Below are positions 1 to 8,441 of a stretch of DNA of 64,000 nucleotides, piece by piece. The DNA lies in contig NZ_AP027142.1 of assembly GCF_027925385.1 (NCBI RefSeq), forward strand, positions 1,780,001 to 1,844,000. Reading direction: 5' to 3'. Below the pieces are notes generated by a model, which had not been told where the DNA came from, searched no databases, and saw only the letters and a list, made by a program, of their open reading frames with translations. The DNA comes from Methylocystis iwaonis. Its GTDB lineage: Bacteria; Pseudomonadota; Alphaproteobacteria; Rhizobiales; Beijerinckiaceae. A program made the translations under genes and the position numbers. Position 1 is the stretch's first letter, and every line of letters starts with the position of its first letter.

Positions 1-708
1 CCGGAAGGGCTCAGCGACGAGCAGCTTCTTTTCCTGGGAGACATTCTCCCCACCGGCTGGCAGGCCGCCGTTCAATGCGACATCGAGCCGACCGACACGG
101 TTGCGATCTGGGGCTGCGGGCCGGTTGGGCAGATGGCGAGCCGCAGCGCGATACTACTGGGCGCGAAGCAGGTCGTCGCCATCGACTATCTGCCGGAACG
201 TCTGGAGATGGCGGAGGCCGGCGGCGCGATCACGATCAATTTCGAGGACGAGAGCGTCATCGAGCGCCTGCAGGAACTCACCGACGGCAAGGGCCCTGAA
301 AAATGCATCGACGCCGTTGGGCTCGAAAGCCATGTCGGCTGGTCGCAGCCCGACACGCTGGTCGATCGCGCCAAGCAAATGGTTGGGCTCGAAAACGACC
401 GCCCGCATGTGCTCCGGGAGATGATCTATGTCTGCCGTCCGGCGGGGATAATCTCGATTCCCGGGGTCTATAGCAGTCTGATCGACAAGATTCCGATGGG
501 CCTCGCGATGAATAAGGGCCTCACCATCCGCACTGGCCAGACCCATGTGAACCGCTGGACCGACGATCTCTTGCGCCGCATCGAGGAAGGCCAGATCGAT
601 CCGTCCTTCGTCGTCACCCACACCGCCTCGCTCGATGAGGGGCCCGATATGTATAAGCTGTTCCGCAACAAGCAGGACAGTTGCATCAAAGTCGTTTTGA
701 CGCCTTGA
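1..708 (+). CDS. zinc-dependent alcohol/formaldehyde dehydrogenase, 3' part
   Basis: The 5' end lies outside the window; 235 codons remain, open from the first base. The visible part is the NAD-binding half of a medium-chain dehydrogenase: a Rossmann motif (WGCGPVGQM) near the left edge, then an acidic residue after the second strand (IDYLPERL). The long insert with VGLESHVGW and the FVVTHTASLDEGPDMYKLF tail resemble the glutathione-independent formaldehyde dehydrogenase subgroup. The zinc-binding N-terminal domain is not visible. In a methanotroph such an enzyme could oxidise formaldehyde or another alcohol/aldehyde; the substrate is inferred. A small membrane-protein gene follows after 14 bp, suggesting co-transcription. 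Confidence 0.85.
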   Translation, partial: PEGLSDEQLLFLGDILPTGWQAAVQCDIEPTDTVAIWGCGPVGQMASRSAILLGAKQVVAIDYLPERLEMAEAGGAITINFEDESVIERLQELTDGKGPEKCIDAVGLESHVGWSQPDTLVDRAKQMVGLENDRPHVLREMIYVCRPAGIISIPGVYSSLIDKIPMGLAMNKGLTIRTGQTHVNRWTDDLLRRIEEGQIDPSFVVTHTASLDEGPDMYKLFRNKQDSCIKVVLTP

Positions 709-722
709 GAGGGGAGGCGGTT

Positions 723-1310
723 ATGACCTTCGTCGCAAATCTCTCGAACATCGTGCGGTCCAAGGGCGATCCCAGGGTTCTCAGCACCGGTCCGAGTTCG
801 CTCTCCGGGTCGGACCGGCTTGCGCGCGGGCTCGGCTGGTTCAGCATCGGCCTTGGAGTCGCCGAGCTGTTGGCGCCGCGGATGTTGACGCGGATGATGG
901 GCGTGCGGGGCAAGGAGACGCTGCTGCGCGCCTACGGCCTGCGCGAGATCGGCGCGGGGATCATGTCCTTGTCCGCTGACAAGGGCGCCGGCCTGCAAAG
1001 CCGGGTCGCGGGAGACGCACTCGACATTGTGACCTTGATGGCGCTCAAGCCGCGTAGCTCGAAGCAAGGCAATCTGGGCCTCGCCATGTCCGCGGTCTTG
1101 GGCGTCACTCTATTGGATATCGTCGGGGCGATGTGGGTGAAGAGCAACGAGAGCCGAAGCCGCGGCGCACAGCGTTCTTACCGCGATCGCAGCGGCTACC
1201 CGCAAGGCATCGCGAAATCCCGGGGCGCCGCGCGTGATTTTCTGAAACCGCCGGAGGCGCGCGCCGCGCCGACCGCCGCAGCGCCTCGTGCGGGCGCTCG
1301 GCCGTGGTGA
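723..1310 (+). CDS. small membrane protein, dehydrogenase-linked
   Basis: A 195-residue protein. The ATG at 723 is chosen because a purine-rich GAGAGGGGAGG lies just before it; an in-frame start at 681 would overlap the upstream gene. Two or three hydrophobic segments (LGWFSIGLGVAELLA, IGAGIMSLSA and LAMSAVLGVTLLDIVGAMWV) suggest membrane insertion. The C-terminal third is Arg/Ala/Pro-rich and probably disordered. I recall similar small membrane proteins beside formaldehyde-dehydrogenase-like genes in Hyphomicrobiales, but their function is unknown. The 14-bp gap to the dehydrogenase supports one transcript. Confidence 0.7.
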   Translation: MTFVANLSNIVRSKGDPRVLSTGPSSLSGSDRLARGLGWFSIGLGVAELLAPRMLTRMMGVRGKETLLRAYGLREIGAGIMSLSADKGAGLQSRVAGDALDIVTLMALKPRSSKQGNLGLAMSAVLGVTLLDIVGAMWVKSNESRSRGAQRSYRDRSGYPQGIAKSRGAARDFLKPPEARAAPTAAAPRAGARPW

Positions 1311-1316
1311 GGGCGT

Positions 1317-2270
1317 CTAACCCGCCGGCGTGAAGGCGTCCGACCGTATCGCCTTCATGCTCGCGCCCGCCATGAAGAGATCGCGCTTGAGCCGCTTCAC
1401 GAGGTTCTCGCCGCCGCACAGGAAGAAGGCCGTATGCGCCGCGCGCGGGGCTTCGGCCGCGAGCGCCAGCGTCGCCACATCGCCGCCTGTGTCCAAGGTC
1501 GCGGGGATGTAAGTGAAATCACGGGCGCGCGCGAAGGCCTGGAGCTCGTCCGTCAGATAGAGCCCCTTGCTGTCCCGGGCCCCGTGGTAAAGCCGGATCG
1601 GCCCGCGATGGCCTTGGCGCAGCGCGTCGCGAAGCACGCCATAAAGCGGCGCGAGACCGGTGCCCGCGCCAATGAGCGTCAGCGGCTGATCTGCGGCGAC
1701 GCCCTCGTAAAAGCACGTCCCGCGCGGGCCGGCGATATGGAGCTTGTCGCCCGCGCGAAGGTCGGCGGAGAGACGCCGGCTCATGCGGCCGTTCGGATGC
1801 AGGCGGACATGCATTTCGAGAAAAGGGTCTTCCTCGGGGCAGCTCGCCAGCGAATAATGGCGGCTGAGGCCAGGTTCGGCGATCAGCTCCAGAAATTGCC
1901 CCGGTCGGTAGGCGAAATTTTCGGTCTCGATGCGCAGCCGCACGACGTCCTCGGAGAGCGGCTCGATCGCGCGGATCGTCGCCTCCTGCGGGGCCCCGGC
2001 GTCGTCTGGCGGGACGATCTTCATCGGAGCAGTCGGGCGGCAGATGCAGGGCAGGAAGAAGCCCAGCGCCTTTTGCGCTTCCGTCAGGCCCCGTTGCGAT
2101 TCTTCCGGCGGCGCGCCCTCGATCGCGCGCAGCATGCAGCATTGGCACTGGCCGGCGCGGCAGGAATGCGGCGTCTCGACGCCGGCCCGCAGCAGCGCCT
2201 CGAGGACAGTCTCGCCCGGTGACAATGTCACCGGGCGATCCTGGAATGAAAGAGACGGGGCGCCCGTCAC
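1317..2270 (-). CDS. 2Fe-2S/FAD oxidoreductase (oxygenase-type reductase)
   Basis: A 317-residue electron-transfer protein. The N-terminal ~90 residues are a plant-type [2Fe-2S] ferredoxin domain with ligands Cys37, Cys42, Cys45 and Cys75 (Cx4Cx2C...C). An FAD-binding domain follows with the RxYS-type motif SRHYSLAS, then an NAD-binding domain with GAGTGLAPLYG and a C-terminal CGGENLV. This is the layout of phenol hydroxylase/methane monooxygenase reductases and of other NAD(P)H acceptor reductases. It starts at a GTG overlapping the stop of the truncated haemoglobin gene (GTGA), so the two are translationally coupled. The likely role is to reduce that haemoglobin, by analogy with the reductase half of flavohaemoglobin; this is inferred from context. 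Confidence 0.88.
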   Translation of the reverse strand: MTGAPSLSFQDRPVTLSPGETVLEALLRAGVETPHSCRAGQCQCCMLRAIEGAPPEESQRGLTEAQKALGFFLPCICRPTAPMKIVPPDDAGAPQEATIRAIEPLSEDVVRLRIETENFAYRPGQFLELIAEPGLSRHYSLASCPEEDPFLEMHVRLHPNGRMSRRLSADLRAGDKLHIAGPRGTCFYEGVAADQPLTLIGAGTGLAPLYGVLRDALRQGHRGPIRLYHGARDSKGLYLTDELQAFARARDFTYIPATLDTGGDVATLALAAEAPRAAHTAFFLCGGENLVKRLKRDLFMAGASMKAIRSDAFTPAG

Positions 2271-2632
2271 CGGCAGAGCACGTCGTCGCGTACGGAATTG
2301 GCGATGGCGGCGACCTCCCTAACTTCCTTTTCGGGGACGCCGAGCGTGCGCAGCGTGCTGTCCAGATTCTCGATCACGGCGTCGACATGGGAGTCGTTGA
2401 GGCCCTTGGCGACGAGGCGCTTGTGGGCGTTGCGCATGTCGAGGCCGGTGTAGCTATTGGGGCCGCCGAAGGCCATTGTCAGAAAGGACTTCTGCTTGGC
2501 GATCTGATTTTCCATATCTACGCCGTCGAAAAAGCGCGCGATGCGCCCATCGGCGAGAACCTTGCGATAGAAGAGTTCGACAGCGGCGTTGACGGCAGCT
2601 TCGCCGCCGAGACGTTCATAGAGGCTGGACAT
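2267..2632 (-). CDS. truncated haemoglobin, group I
   Basis: A 121-residue globin, normal for group I (trHbN). The start at 2630-2632 is chosen because GGGAGGGAAACCC precedes it; a longer upstream reading is not globin-like. Visible landmarks are the B10 tyrosine in ELFYRKV (Tyr22), the FF motif, the glycine-rich FGGP/YTG segment and the proximal histidine in RNAHKRL (His70). Group I truncated haemoglobins can convert NO to nitrate when supplied with electrons. The overlapping reductase gene downstream, and an NsrR-type regulator and operator upstream, point to a two-protein NO dioxygenase; this is inferred. Confidence 0.92.
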   Translation of the reverse strand: MSSLYERLGGEAAVNAAVELFYRKVLADGRIARFFDGVDMENQIAKQKSFLTMAFGGPNSYTGLDMRNAHKRLVAKGLNDSHVDAVIENLDSTLRTLGVPEKEVREVAAIANSVRDDVLCR

Positions 2633-2648
2633 CGGGTTTCCCTCCCTA

Positions 2649-2671
2649 AAGAAGTATTTTTGATGCTTCTT
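2649..2671. promoter_or_regulatory. NsrR-type operator (11-1-11 inverted repeat)
   Basis: The half-sites AAGAAGTATTT and TGATGCTTCTT flank one central T, giving outer hexamers AAGAAG/CTTCTT in perfect dyad and an inner AT...AT match. Size and sequence resemble the published 11-1-11 NsrR motif (AAGATGCnTTT-like). It lies between the divergent globin operon and the nsrR-like gene, 17 bp upstream of the globin start, where a repressor could control both. Confidence 0.6.
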
Positions 2672-2711
2672 TTTGTAAACGGGATCCACGAACCTTGCAA
2701 TGGGACCACAG

Positions 2712-3164
2712 ATGCGGCTGACAACGCACAGCGACCTTTCATTCAAAACACTGATTTTCCTGGCAGTTGCTGGGGAGGATGGCGCCACGATCGCGCAAAT
2801 TGCGTCCGCTTTCGGCGCCTCGGAGCACCATCTTCGTAAGGTGGCGCTGGAGCTCGTCCGCTTAAATCTGGTGACGGCGACTCGCGGCCGAAGCGGCGGG
2901 CTGCGCCTCGCCGCTTCGCCGGCTGAACTCACGATCGGGGGGCTGTTGCGCCAGTTCGAGAGCGTTTTCGCCGATGCGCACTGTCTGGGCGCGGCGCAGA
3001 ATGGCTGCGTCATTTTCGGTCTCTGCGGCCTGCAGCGCGTCTTCAACGAATCTCTGGGCGCGCTCTTTTCCGTGCTCGACCGCTATACTCTGGAGGATGT
3101 CGTGAAATCCTCCCCGGGCGTCGCGGCCAAGCTCGGAATCGAGGCCGCGCCGCCGCCAGTGTGA
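2712..3164 (+). CDS. nsrR: Rrf2-family NO-sensing repressor, NsrR-like
   Basis: A 150-residue winged-helix regulator. The ATG at 2712 gives the family-typical start MRLTTHSD; an ATG four codons earlier (2700) is possible. The N-terminal winged helix (residues 1-65) includes the recognition region HLRKVALEL and the wing TRGRSGGLRLA. Three cysteines (Cys91, Cys99, Cys105) are placed like the [4Fe-4S] ligands of NsrR. Known NsrR proteins lose DNA binding when NO attacks the cluster. It is divergent from the globin-reductase operon with a palindrome in the gap, which supports NsrR over the sister regulators IscR or RirA. Specificity within the family is inferred. Confidence 0.82.
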   Translation: MRLTTHSDLSFKTLIFLAVAGEDGATIAQIASAFGASEHHLRKVALELVRLNLVTATRGRSGGLRLAASPAELTIGGLLRQFESVFADAHCLGAAQNGCVIFGLCGLQRVFNESLGALFSVLDRYTLEDVVKSSPGVAAKLGIEAAPPPV

Positions 3165-3174
3165 GTGTGGCGGA

Positions 3175-3552
3175 TCAGCGCTCAGGCGAGAGCGCGACCC
3201 GATCGACGCGGATGACGTTCATCGCCTCGGCGCCGTAGAGGCAGGTAAAGCGCGAGGATTTGCCGTCGGCGTCATCCACATAGGCGGCGCGGCCCGGCTC
3301 CACGGTGAGCTGCACGCGGGTCGGCGCGCCGCCCTTGGTCTCCATCTCTCGGTCCGCAATCATCATGGTCAGACGGCAGGCGCCATTGGCCGGCTGGAAA
3401 TAGCTCACGACATGGGCGCCGCCGGCGTCCAGACTGGCCGCCATCAGCGGCTTCATCTTGGTCTCCGACCAGGCGTCCGCCGCCGACACGGGCGTCGCAG
3501 CCGCCAGGGCCAGAACGCCGCCGAGCGTCAGTGCGATATTCCGTGTTTTCAT
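3175..3552 (-). CDS. small secreted protein, paralogue 1
   Basis: A 125-residue protein with a clear Sec signal peptide (MKTRNIALTLGGVLALAAA, cleavage probably after VSAA). The mature part has two cysteines (ANGACRLTMM and RFTCLYGAE) that could form a disulphide. It shares length and motifs with the second paralogue at 3899-4276: compare LDAGGAHVVSYF here with LDVGGTHIAGYF there. I do not recognise a functional family. The gene ends 10 bp from the convergent nsrR-like gene. Confidence 0.75.
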   Translation of the reverse strand: MKTRNIALTLGGVLALAAATPVSAADAWSETKMKPLMAASLDAGGAHVVSYFQPANGACRLTMMIADREMETKGGAPTRVQLTVEPGRAAYVDDADGKSSRFTCLYGAEAMNVIRVDRVALSPER

Positions 3553-3898
3553 GATCTATTCCTTTCTTCTATGAACCAGAGCAGCGAAGGGCTAGGCTCG
3601 ACCTCTCCAAAACGCGGACGACAATGTGTCAAACCCGCTGTCTCCTTCGCTGAGGCAAAGGTATCACTGCGCCGCAGCATTTCAATACCGCGTTGCAATA
3701 AAATCGCATATTGCTTTGTTCTATAATGTGATCGTAAAGTGGCGACAATGGCGCAGCTTCCGGGTCGGGTGCCTCCCCTGCGGGCAAATCCAGATTATGC
3801 TCAAGAAATGCAAAAGCCCCATAGAGACAAGCATGTGTGGGTCTTTACGATAGAAAAATTCTATTAATCTGCCTAGAAATTGCCCTGCCGAAACCGCC
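3553..3898. other. intergenic region without a recognised gene
   Basis: A 346-bp interval between the two paralogous secreted-protein genes. Its centre (about 3680-3880) is noticeably richer in A+T than its surroundings. Short reading frames exist on both strands but have neither ribosome-binding sites nor protein-like composition. It presumably holds the promoter of the gene at 3175-3552. Confidence 0.5.
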
Positions 3899-4276
3899 TC
3901 ATTCGACGCTCCCGGCCCCTGAAAGGCCGTCGTTTTTCCAGACGCGCATCCGCTGCGCCCCATTGTCGCAGGAAAAGGAAAGGCTGGACTCGGGGTCAGA
4001 TTGGAGACGCGCGACCCCTCCGCCGCCCACTGTCATCTCGACATGGGAGACGCTTGCCTGCTGCAGATCCCCCGCGCCGACGACGGTCAGGACCAAGGCG
4101 CACTGATTTCCACGATCGATGAAATAGCCGGCGATATGCGTGCCGCCGACGTCGAGGTTGAGCGCGTGGCCAGGGGATAAGGTCAGAGCGGCAAGCGCTT
4201 CCGCCCGGGCGAGCGCGGCGGACGCGGCCAGCCCGACGCCGGCGAGCGCCATAATGCGAAGGTTTCCCTGCTTCAC
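3899..4276 (-). CDS. small secreted protein, paralogue 2
   Basis: Starts at a GTG (4274-4276) preceded by GGAGGGAAG; longer upstream readings lack a signal peptide at the N-terminus. The product is 125 residues, the same length as paralogue 1, with a signal peptide (residues 1-25, ending ALARAEA). The motif LDVGGTHIAGYF and two cysteines (GNQCALVL and SFSCDNGA) sit at equivalent places. The two genes look like an old tandem duplication that has diverged strongly. Function unknown; a periplasmic location is inferred. Confidence 0.7.
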   Translation of the reverse strand: MKQGNLRIMALAGVGLAASAALARAEALAALTLSPGHALNLDVGGTHIAGYFIDRGNQCALVLTVVGAGDLQQASVSHVEMTVGGGGVARLQSDPESSLSFSCDNGAQRMRVWKNDGLSGAGSVE

Positions 4277-4423
4277 GGCGCTTCCCTCCAGTGCTGGCGA
4301 CAGAGCGCACGGCCCGGACGCGACCAAGCGCGGCGCGCGCCGAAAGCGCACGGCCGACTTCGGTCAGACGCCGAGAGGCTTGCCCCGGCGCGCAATGGCT
4401 AGTTAGGGCGAGAGGCTGGGATG

Positions 4424-5638
4424 TCAGCCCGAGGCGGAAGCTTCTTCGCGCGTTTCAGCCGAGGCTTCCGCCTGCGCGGGGGCTTCGCCGGCGTCCTGCC
4501 AATCGAAGGTGACGACCCTGCCGTTCTCGATGGCGAGCGCGAGTCGGCCGCTTTTCAGCTCCAGCGCCTTTTCGCCGAAAATGGCCCGCCGCCAGCCCTT
4601 CAGCGCTTGCACGTCGGCGCGGTCGTCAGCGGCGATCGCCTCGAGGTCTTCGACCGTGGCGATCATTTTGGCGGCGACGCCGGTCTGCTCCGTCACCTGG
4701 CGCAGCAGAACCTTCAGCAGCTCGACCGTCGCGCCGTTCGAGCCGCGCCGCTCGCGCTCGATGCGCGGAACGCTCGCAGGATCGCGGGCGAGGCCGCGTT
4801 CGACGGCGGCGACGATGTCGGCGCCGGCGCGCGAACGCTCCATCCCCTTGGGGAAAGAGCGCAGATTGGCGAGCGCCTCGGGGCTGCGCGGGGCCGATTG
4901 CGCGATCTCGATCAGCATGTCGTCCTTGAGGACGCGCGAGCGCGGCACGTCGCGGCTCTGCGCCTCGGACTCGCGCCAGGCGGCGAGCTCCATCAGCACG
5001 GCGAGATCGCGCGGCTTGCGGGCGCGGTGACGCAGCCGCTCCCAGGCGTTCTCGGGATGCTGCTCATAGGTCGCGGGCGAGGTGAGCGTTTGCATCTCGT
5101 CGGCGAGCCAGTCGAGCCGGTTCGAGCGTTCGAGCCGGGCCCGCAGCGAGAGGTAGATGTCGCGCAGATGGGTGACGTCGGCGATCGCATATTCGATCTG
5201 CGCGGCCGAGAGCGGCCGGCGCGACCAATCGGTGAAGCGCGAGGATTTGTCGAGATTGGCCCGGGTGATCGCCTTGACGAGCTCGAGGTAGGAGGCCTGC
5301 TCGCCGAAGCCGCAGACCATGGCGGCGACCTGGGTGTCGAAGAGCGGCGCCGGAATGAGGCGCGCGAGCCGCCAGATAATCTCGAGGTCCTGCCGCGCGG
5401 CATGGAACACTTTGACGACCTCGGGGTTCGCCATCAACTCGAAGAAGGGCGAGAGGTCGACGCTGTCGGCAAGCGCGTCGATGGCGACGGCCTCCTCGGG
5501 CGAAGCGATTTGGATGACGCAGACTTTCGGCCAGAAGGTCGTCTCGCGCAGAAACTCTGTGTCGACAGTCACGAAGGGGTGACGCGAAAAGCGGTCGCAG
5601 ACGGCTGCGAGTTCGTCGGTAGTGGTTAGAAGGCTCAT
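4424..5638 (-). CDS. rnd: ribonuclease D
   Basis: A 404-residue 3'-5' exoribonuclease that trims tRNA precursors and other structured RNAs. The DEDD-y catalytic set is visible: Asp26 and Glu28 (VDTEFLRE), Asp84 (ARQDLEI), and Tyr150/Asp154 ([10 protein letters not shown]). An HRDC domain follows (about 210-290) and then a second helical domain. The last 25 residues are an Ala/Glu-rich tail that is probably disordered. Length is normal for alphaproteobacterial RNase D. The gene stands alone; the large open frame on the opposite strand is a high-GC shadow. Confidence 0.95.
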   Translation of the reverse strand: MSLLTTTDELAAVCDRFSRHPFVTVDTEFLRETTFWPKVCVIQIASPEEAVAIDALADSVDLSPFFELMANPEVVKVFHAARQDLEIIWRLARLIPAPLFDTQVAAMVCGFGEQASYLELVKAITRANLDKSSRFTDWSRRPLSAAQIEYAIADVTHLRDIYLSLRARLERSNRLDWLADEMQTLTSPATYEQHPENAWERLRHRARKPRDLAVLMELAAWRESEAQSRDVPRSRVLKDDMLIEIAQSAPRSPEALANLRSFPKGMERSRAGADIVAAVERGLARDPASVPRIERERRGSNGATVELLKVLLRQVTEQTGVAAKMIATVEDLEAIAADDRADVQALKGWRRAIFGEKALELKSGRLALAIENGRVVTFDWQDAGEAPAQAEASAETREEASASG

Positions 5639-5688
5639 CGAGCGCCAGTTTACTCAGTTTCGCTGGAAGGAAGAAGCATTTTCGCGGT

Positions 5689-6009
5689 TTATGCGCGTTC
5701 GACGATCACAGCCGTGCCATAGGCGAGGACCTCGGTCACGCCGTCCATGATTTCATTGGCGTCGTAGCGCATCCCAACGATGGCGTTGGCGCCCGCGTCG
5801 GCCGCATGCGCGCACATATGGTCGAAGGCCTCCTGCCGGGTTGCTTCCGCCAGATTCACATAGACGGAAAGCTTGCCGCCGAAAATAGTCTGGATGCCCC
5901 CGAAGAAATTTCCGACCACCGAACGCGAGCGCACGGTCACGCCGCGGACGAGCCCGAGATGCCGGACGATGCGATAGCCTGCGATGTCATTGGTCGTCGA
6001 AACGATCAT
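5689..6009 (-). CDS. YbjQ/UPF0145 family protein
   Basis: A 106-residue soluble protein of the YbjQ (UPF0145, putative heavy-metal-binding) family. Typical features are the N-terminal TTNDIAGYRIVRHLGLVRG, the central arginine/glycine region (SVVGNFFGGIQ) and the GANAIVGMRYDANE segment before a terminal strand (YGTAVIVER). GGAGGAGT lies directly before the ATG. The family forms pentamers, but its physiological role is not established. Confidence 0.9.
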   Translation of the reverse strand: MIVSTTNDIAGYRIVRHLGLVRGVTVRSRSVVGNFFGGIQTIFGGKLSVYVNLAEATRQEAFDHMCAHAADAGANAIVGMRYDANEIMDGVTEVLAYGTAVIVERA

Positions 6010-6158
6010 TACTCCTCCGGCGGCAAAATTCGATTCGAAATCGTCGCTAGCCTAGCGGCCCGCGCGATTAGCGCAAACAGCCGAGATTTGCTGGTTGCAG
6101 AAGGCCACCAGTGCGGTAGGATTAAGCACACTCTAGACCGACGGAGCCAATCCGGGAC

Positions 6159-7082
6159 ATGTTTTCTTATTCTTTCAGCGCCGCGCGCGCCGCGGCGGCC
6201 TTCGCGCTTGCCGCCGGCCTTCTGACAGGCTCCCAAGCGTTTGCGGCTCCGCCCGCGCTAAATCCGGGCTGGAAGCTCTGTAAGTCGACCAATCCCGACG
6301 AGCGCATCGCGGGCTGCACGCAGGTCATCGCCGAGATCGCCAAGGAACCGAAGAAAAATCAGCTTGCCGCCTATGTGAACCGCGCCGGCGCCTATCAGGC
6401 GAAGGGCGATTATGCCCATGCGATCGAAGACTATGGCAAGGCGCTGGAGGTCGAGGCTTCCGCCGTCGTCCTGTTTGCGCGCGGCGCCGCGGAGCACGCA
6501 AAGGGCGACCTCGACGCGGCCATCGCCGATTATGGCAAAGCCATCGCGAAGGACAAGAAAAACGCCGCCGCCTTCATGGCCCGCGCGTCCGCCTGGCGCG
6601 TGAAAGGGGAGGCGGATAAGGCGCTTGCCGACATCGAAGAAGCGCTCAAGCTCGACAAAAAATCCCCGGCCCCGCTCGCGGCGCGCGCCAATTACTATCA
6701 TGCCAAGGGCGACCACGACCACGCGATCGCTGATTATTCCGAGGCGCTGAAACGCGATCCCAAGCTCGTGGCCGCTCTGATCGGGCGCGGCGGCTGCTAT
6801 TACGCGAAGGCCGAATACGACAAGGCGCTCGCCGATTTCGACGCGGCTGTGAAAGCCGACGCCAAGAACGCCATCGCGCTCCTCGACCGCGCCAACGCCT
6901 GGCGCGCCAAAAAGGATTTCGAGCGCGCCAAGGCGGACTATGAGGCTGCGCTGGCGGTGAAGCCGGACCTCGCCGCGGCGAAGAAGGGCGCGGACGATAT
7001 GGGGAAAATCATCGCCAAAAAGGCCACCGGCGCCGCGCCGGCCGACGCCGCGCCGGCGGGCGCGGAGCATGAGCATAACTGA
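6159..7082 (+). CDS. exported tetratricopeptide-repeat protein
   Basis: A 307-residue protein with an N-terminal signal peptide (cleavage probably after SQAFA) and about six consecutive TPR units from residue 60 to 270. The repeats carry the usual signature (AYQAKGDYAHAIEDYGKAL, then ARGAAEHAKGDLDAAIADY). The C-terminus is a short Ala/Pro tail ending HEHN. TPR proteins act as scaffolds; a periplasmic place is inferred from the signal peptide, and no partner is indicated by the neighbours. The palindrome carrying the insertion sequence begins 35 bp after the stop. Confidence 0.85.
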   Translation: MFSYSFSAARAAAAFALAAGLLTGSQAFAAPPALNPGWKLCKSTNPDERIAGCTQVIAEIAKEPKKNQLAAYVNRAGAYQAKGDYAHAIEDYGKALEVEASAVVLFARGAAEHAKGDLDAAIADYGKAIAKDKKNAAAFMARASAWRVKGEADKALADIEEALKLDKKSPAPLAARANYYHAKGDHDHAIADYSEALKRDPKLVAALIGRGGCYYAKAEYDKALADFDAAVKADAKNAIALLDRANAWRAKKDFERAKADYEAALAVKPDLAAAKKGADDMGKIIAKKATGAAPADAAPAGAEHEHN

Positions 7083-7133
7083 CGATTTAGCCGGAAGCGT
7101 CGTTTCCGGCTGACCCCCTCCCTGTCCCTCCCC

Positions 7134-7142
7134 CGCTTCGCG
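7134..7142. repeat. left target-site duplication (9 bp)
   Basis: CGCTTCGCG directly abuts the left inverted repeat and is repeated exactly at 8433-8441 next to the right one. This 9-bp duplication indicates transposition rather than rearrangement. Confidence 0.8.
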
Positions 7143-8432
7143 CAGGGCTGTCCGGGGAATGAGTCGAAAGGTCGCGGGCGCATGCCCGGTTTTCCCGACG
7201 GTTGTCGGGTATTTTCCGGTTGTCGAGACTGGAAAAAAGGACCGGACATGCCCGTGCACTCTACTGTATTCGCCCAACTGCTCAAGCCGGTCGATCGGCG
7301 CGCCTTCAAGCAGATCGTCGAGCGGCATGGCGGCGACGCCTACGACAAATCCTTCAAGAGCTGGGATCACCTCGTCGCGCTCATCTACGCCCAGCTTGCC
7401 GGGGTCTCCAGCCTGCGCGCCCTCGTTCCCGCCTTCAACGCCGACGCGCGCGCGCATTATCACCTCGGGACGCGGCGGCTCGCGCGCACGACCCTTTCCG
7501 ACGCCAACGCCCGCCGGCCCGTCGCCGTCTTCGCCGATCTCTTCGCCATGCTCTCCGGCGCGCTCGACCGTCATACGCGCCGGGAGGGCGCGGACATGAT
7601 CCGCCTCATCGATTCGACGCCCATCCCTTTGAGCAAATTCCTCGATTACGCCCGCTCCAACGGCCGCACTCACGGCCTCAAAATGCACGTGGTCCATGAC
7701 CCGCGCGCCAATCGGCCCCTTCGCGCGGAAGTCACGCCCGCCAATGTGAACGACATAGAGATCGGCAAGAAAACCGATATCGAGCCGGGCGCCGCTTATG
7801 TCTTCGACAAAGGCTATTGCGACTATCGCTGGTGGACCGAGATCGCCGCGCAAGGCGCTTTCTTCGTCACCCGGCCGAAGGCGAACGCCCGCTTCCGGGC
7901 GATCGCCGCCCGCCCGCTCGACCCCGAAAGCGCGCGGGGCGACGGCTTCGCCGTGATCGCCGACGAGGAGGTGGCGCTGGCCAGCAAAGGCGATTCCAAG
8001 CTGCCCATGCCGCTGCGGCGCATCACCGTGGAAAGAGACGAGGCCAAAGGCCGCATCGTCCTCATCGTCAACGACATGCGCCGCCCGGCCGCGGAAATCG
8101 CCGCGCTCTACAAGGGCCGCTGGGCAATCGAGCTGCTGTTCCGTTGGATCAAGCAGCATCTCAACATCAAGAGCTTCATCGGCGAGGCCGAAAACGCCGT
8201 GCGCCTGCAGCTCTTCGCCGCGATGATCGCCTTCACCCTGCTGCGCATCGCCGCCTGCGTCCACAAGATCGACATGGCGGCACTGCGTTTCGCCGAGCTC
8301 GTCGGCCGCTTCCTCTTCGACCGCCGGCCGATCGCGCTTATCGACAAGCCGCCAATCAGGCCCAAGCCCGGCCGAGACTTCTCTAGTCTGCAGCTCCAGC
8401 TCGCGGCCCTATGATTTCCCCGGACAGCCCTG
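7143..8432 (+). mobile_element. IS4-family insertion sequence (1290 bp)
   Basis: A complete element with 17-bp perfect terminal inverted repeats (CAGGGCTGTCCGGGGAA at 7143-7159 and its complement at 8416-8432), flanked by 9-bp direct repeats. It carries one uninterrupted transposase gene. Exact ends, an exact target duplication and an intact frame suggest a fairly recent insertion. The target lies inside palindromic element E. Confidence 0.9.
7248..8414 (+). CDS. IS4-family transposase
   Basis: A 388-residue DDE transposase. The ATG at 7248 is chosen because the N-terminal DUF4372-type domain (FAQLLKPVDRRAFKQIVE) begins there. Catalytic aspartates are in RLIDSTPIPL and YVFDKGYCDY. The glutamate lies in the family-defining Y-x2-R-x3-E-x6-K motif (YKGRWAIELLFRWIK). 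The reading frame is intact and ends two bases before the right inverted repeat, so the enzyme is probably active. Confidence 0.93.
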   Translation: MPVHSTVFAQLLKPVDRRAFKQIVERHGGDAYDKSFKSWDHLVALIYAQLAGVSSLRALVPAFNADARAHYHLGTRRLARTTLSDANARRPVAVFADLFAMLSGALDRHTRREGADMIRLIDSTPIPLSKFLDYARSNGRTHGLKMHVVHDPRANRPLRAEVTPANVNDIEIGKKTDIEPGAAYVFDKGYCDYRWWTEIAAQGAFFVTRPKANARFRAIAARPLDPESARGDGFAVIADEEVALASKGDSKLPMPLRRITVERDEAKGRIVLIVNDMRRPAAEIAALYKGRWAIELLFRWIKQHLNIKSFIGEAENAVRLQLFAAMIAFTLLRIAACVHKIDMAALRFAELVGRFLFDRRPIALIDKPPIRPKPGRDFSSLQLQLAAL

Positions 8433-8441
8433 CGCTTCGCG
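8433..8441. repeat. right target-site duplication (9 bp)
   Basis: CGCTTCGCG, identical to 7134-7142, directly follows the right inverted repeat of the insertion sequence. Confidence 0.8.

Noticed and set aside
4421..5629. 402-codon open frame on the plus strand
   Set aside because: Mirror of rnd, which has all DEDD residues.
6258..8264. 668-codon open frame on the minus strand
   Set aside because: It runs antisense across the TPR gene and the IS transposase. Both plus-strand products have clear family motifs; the minus frame is a high-GC shadow.
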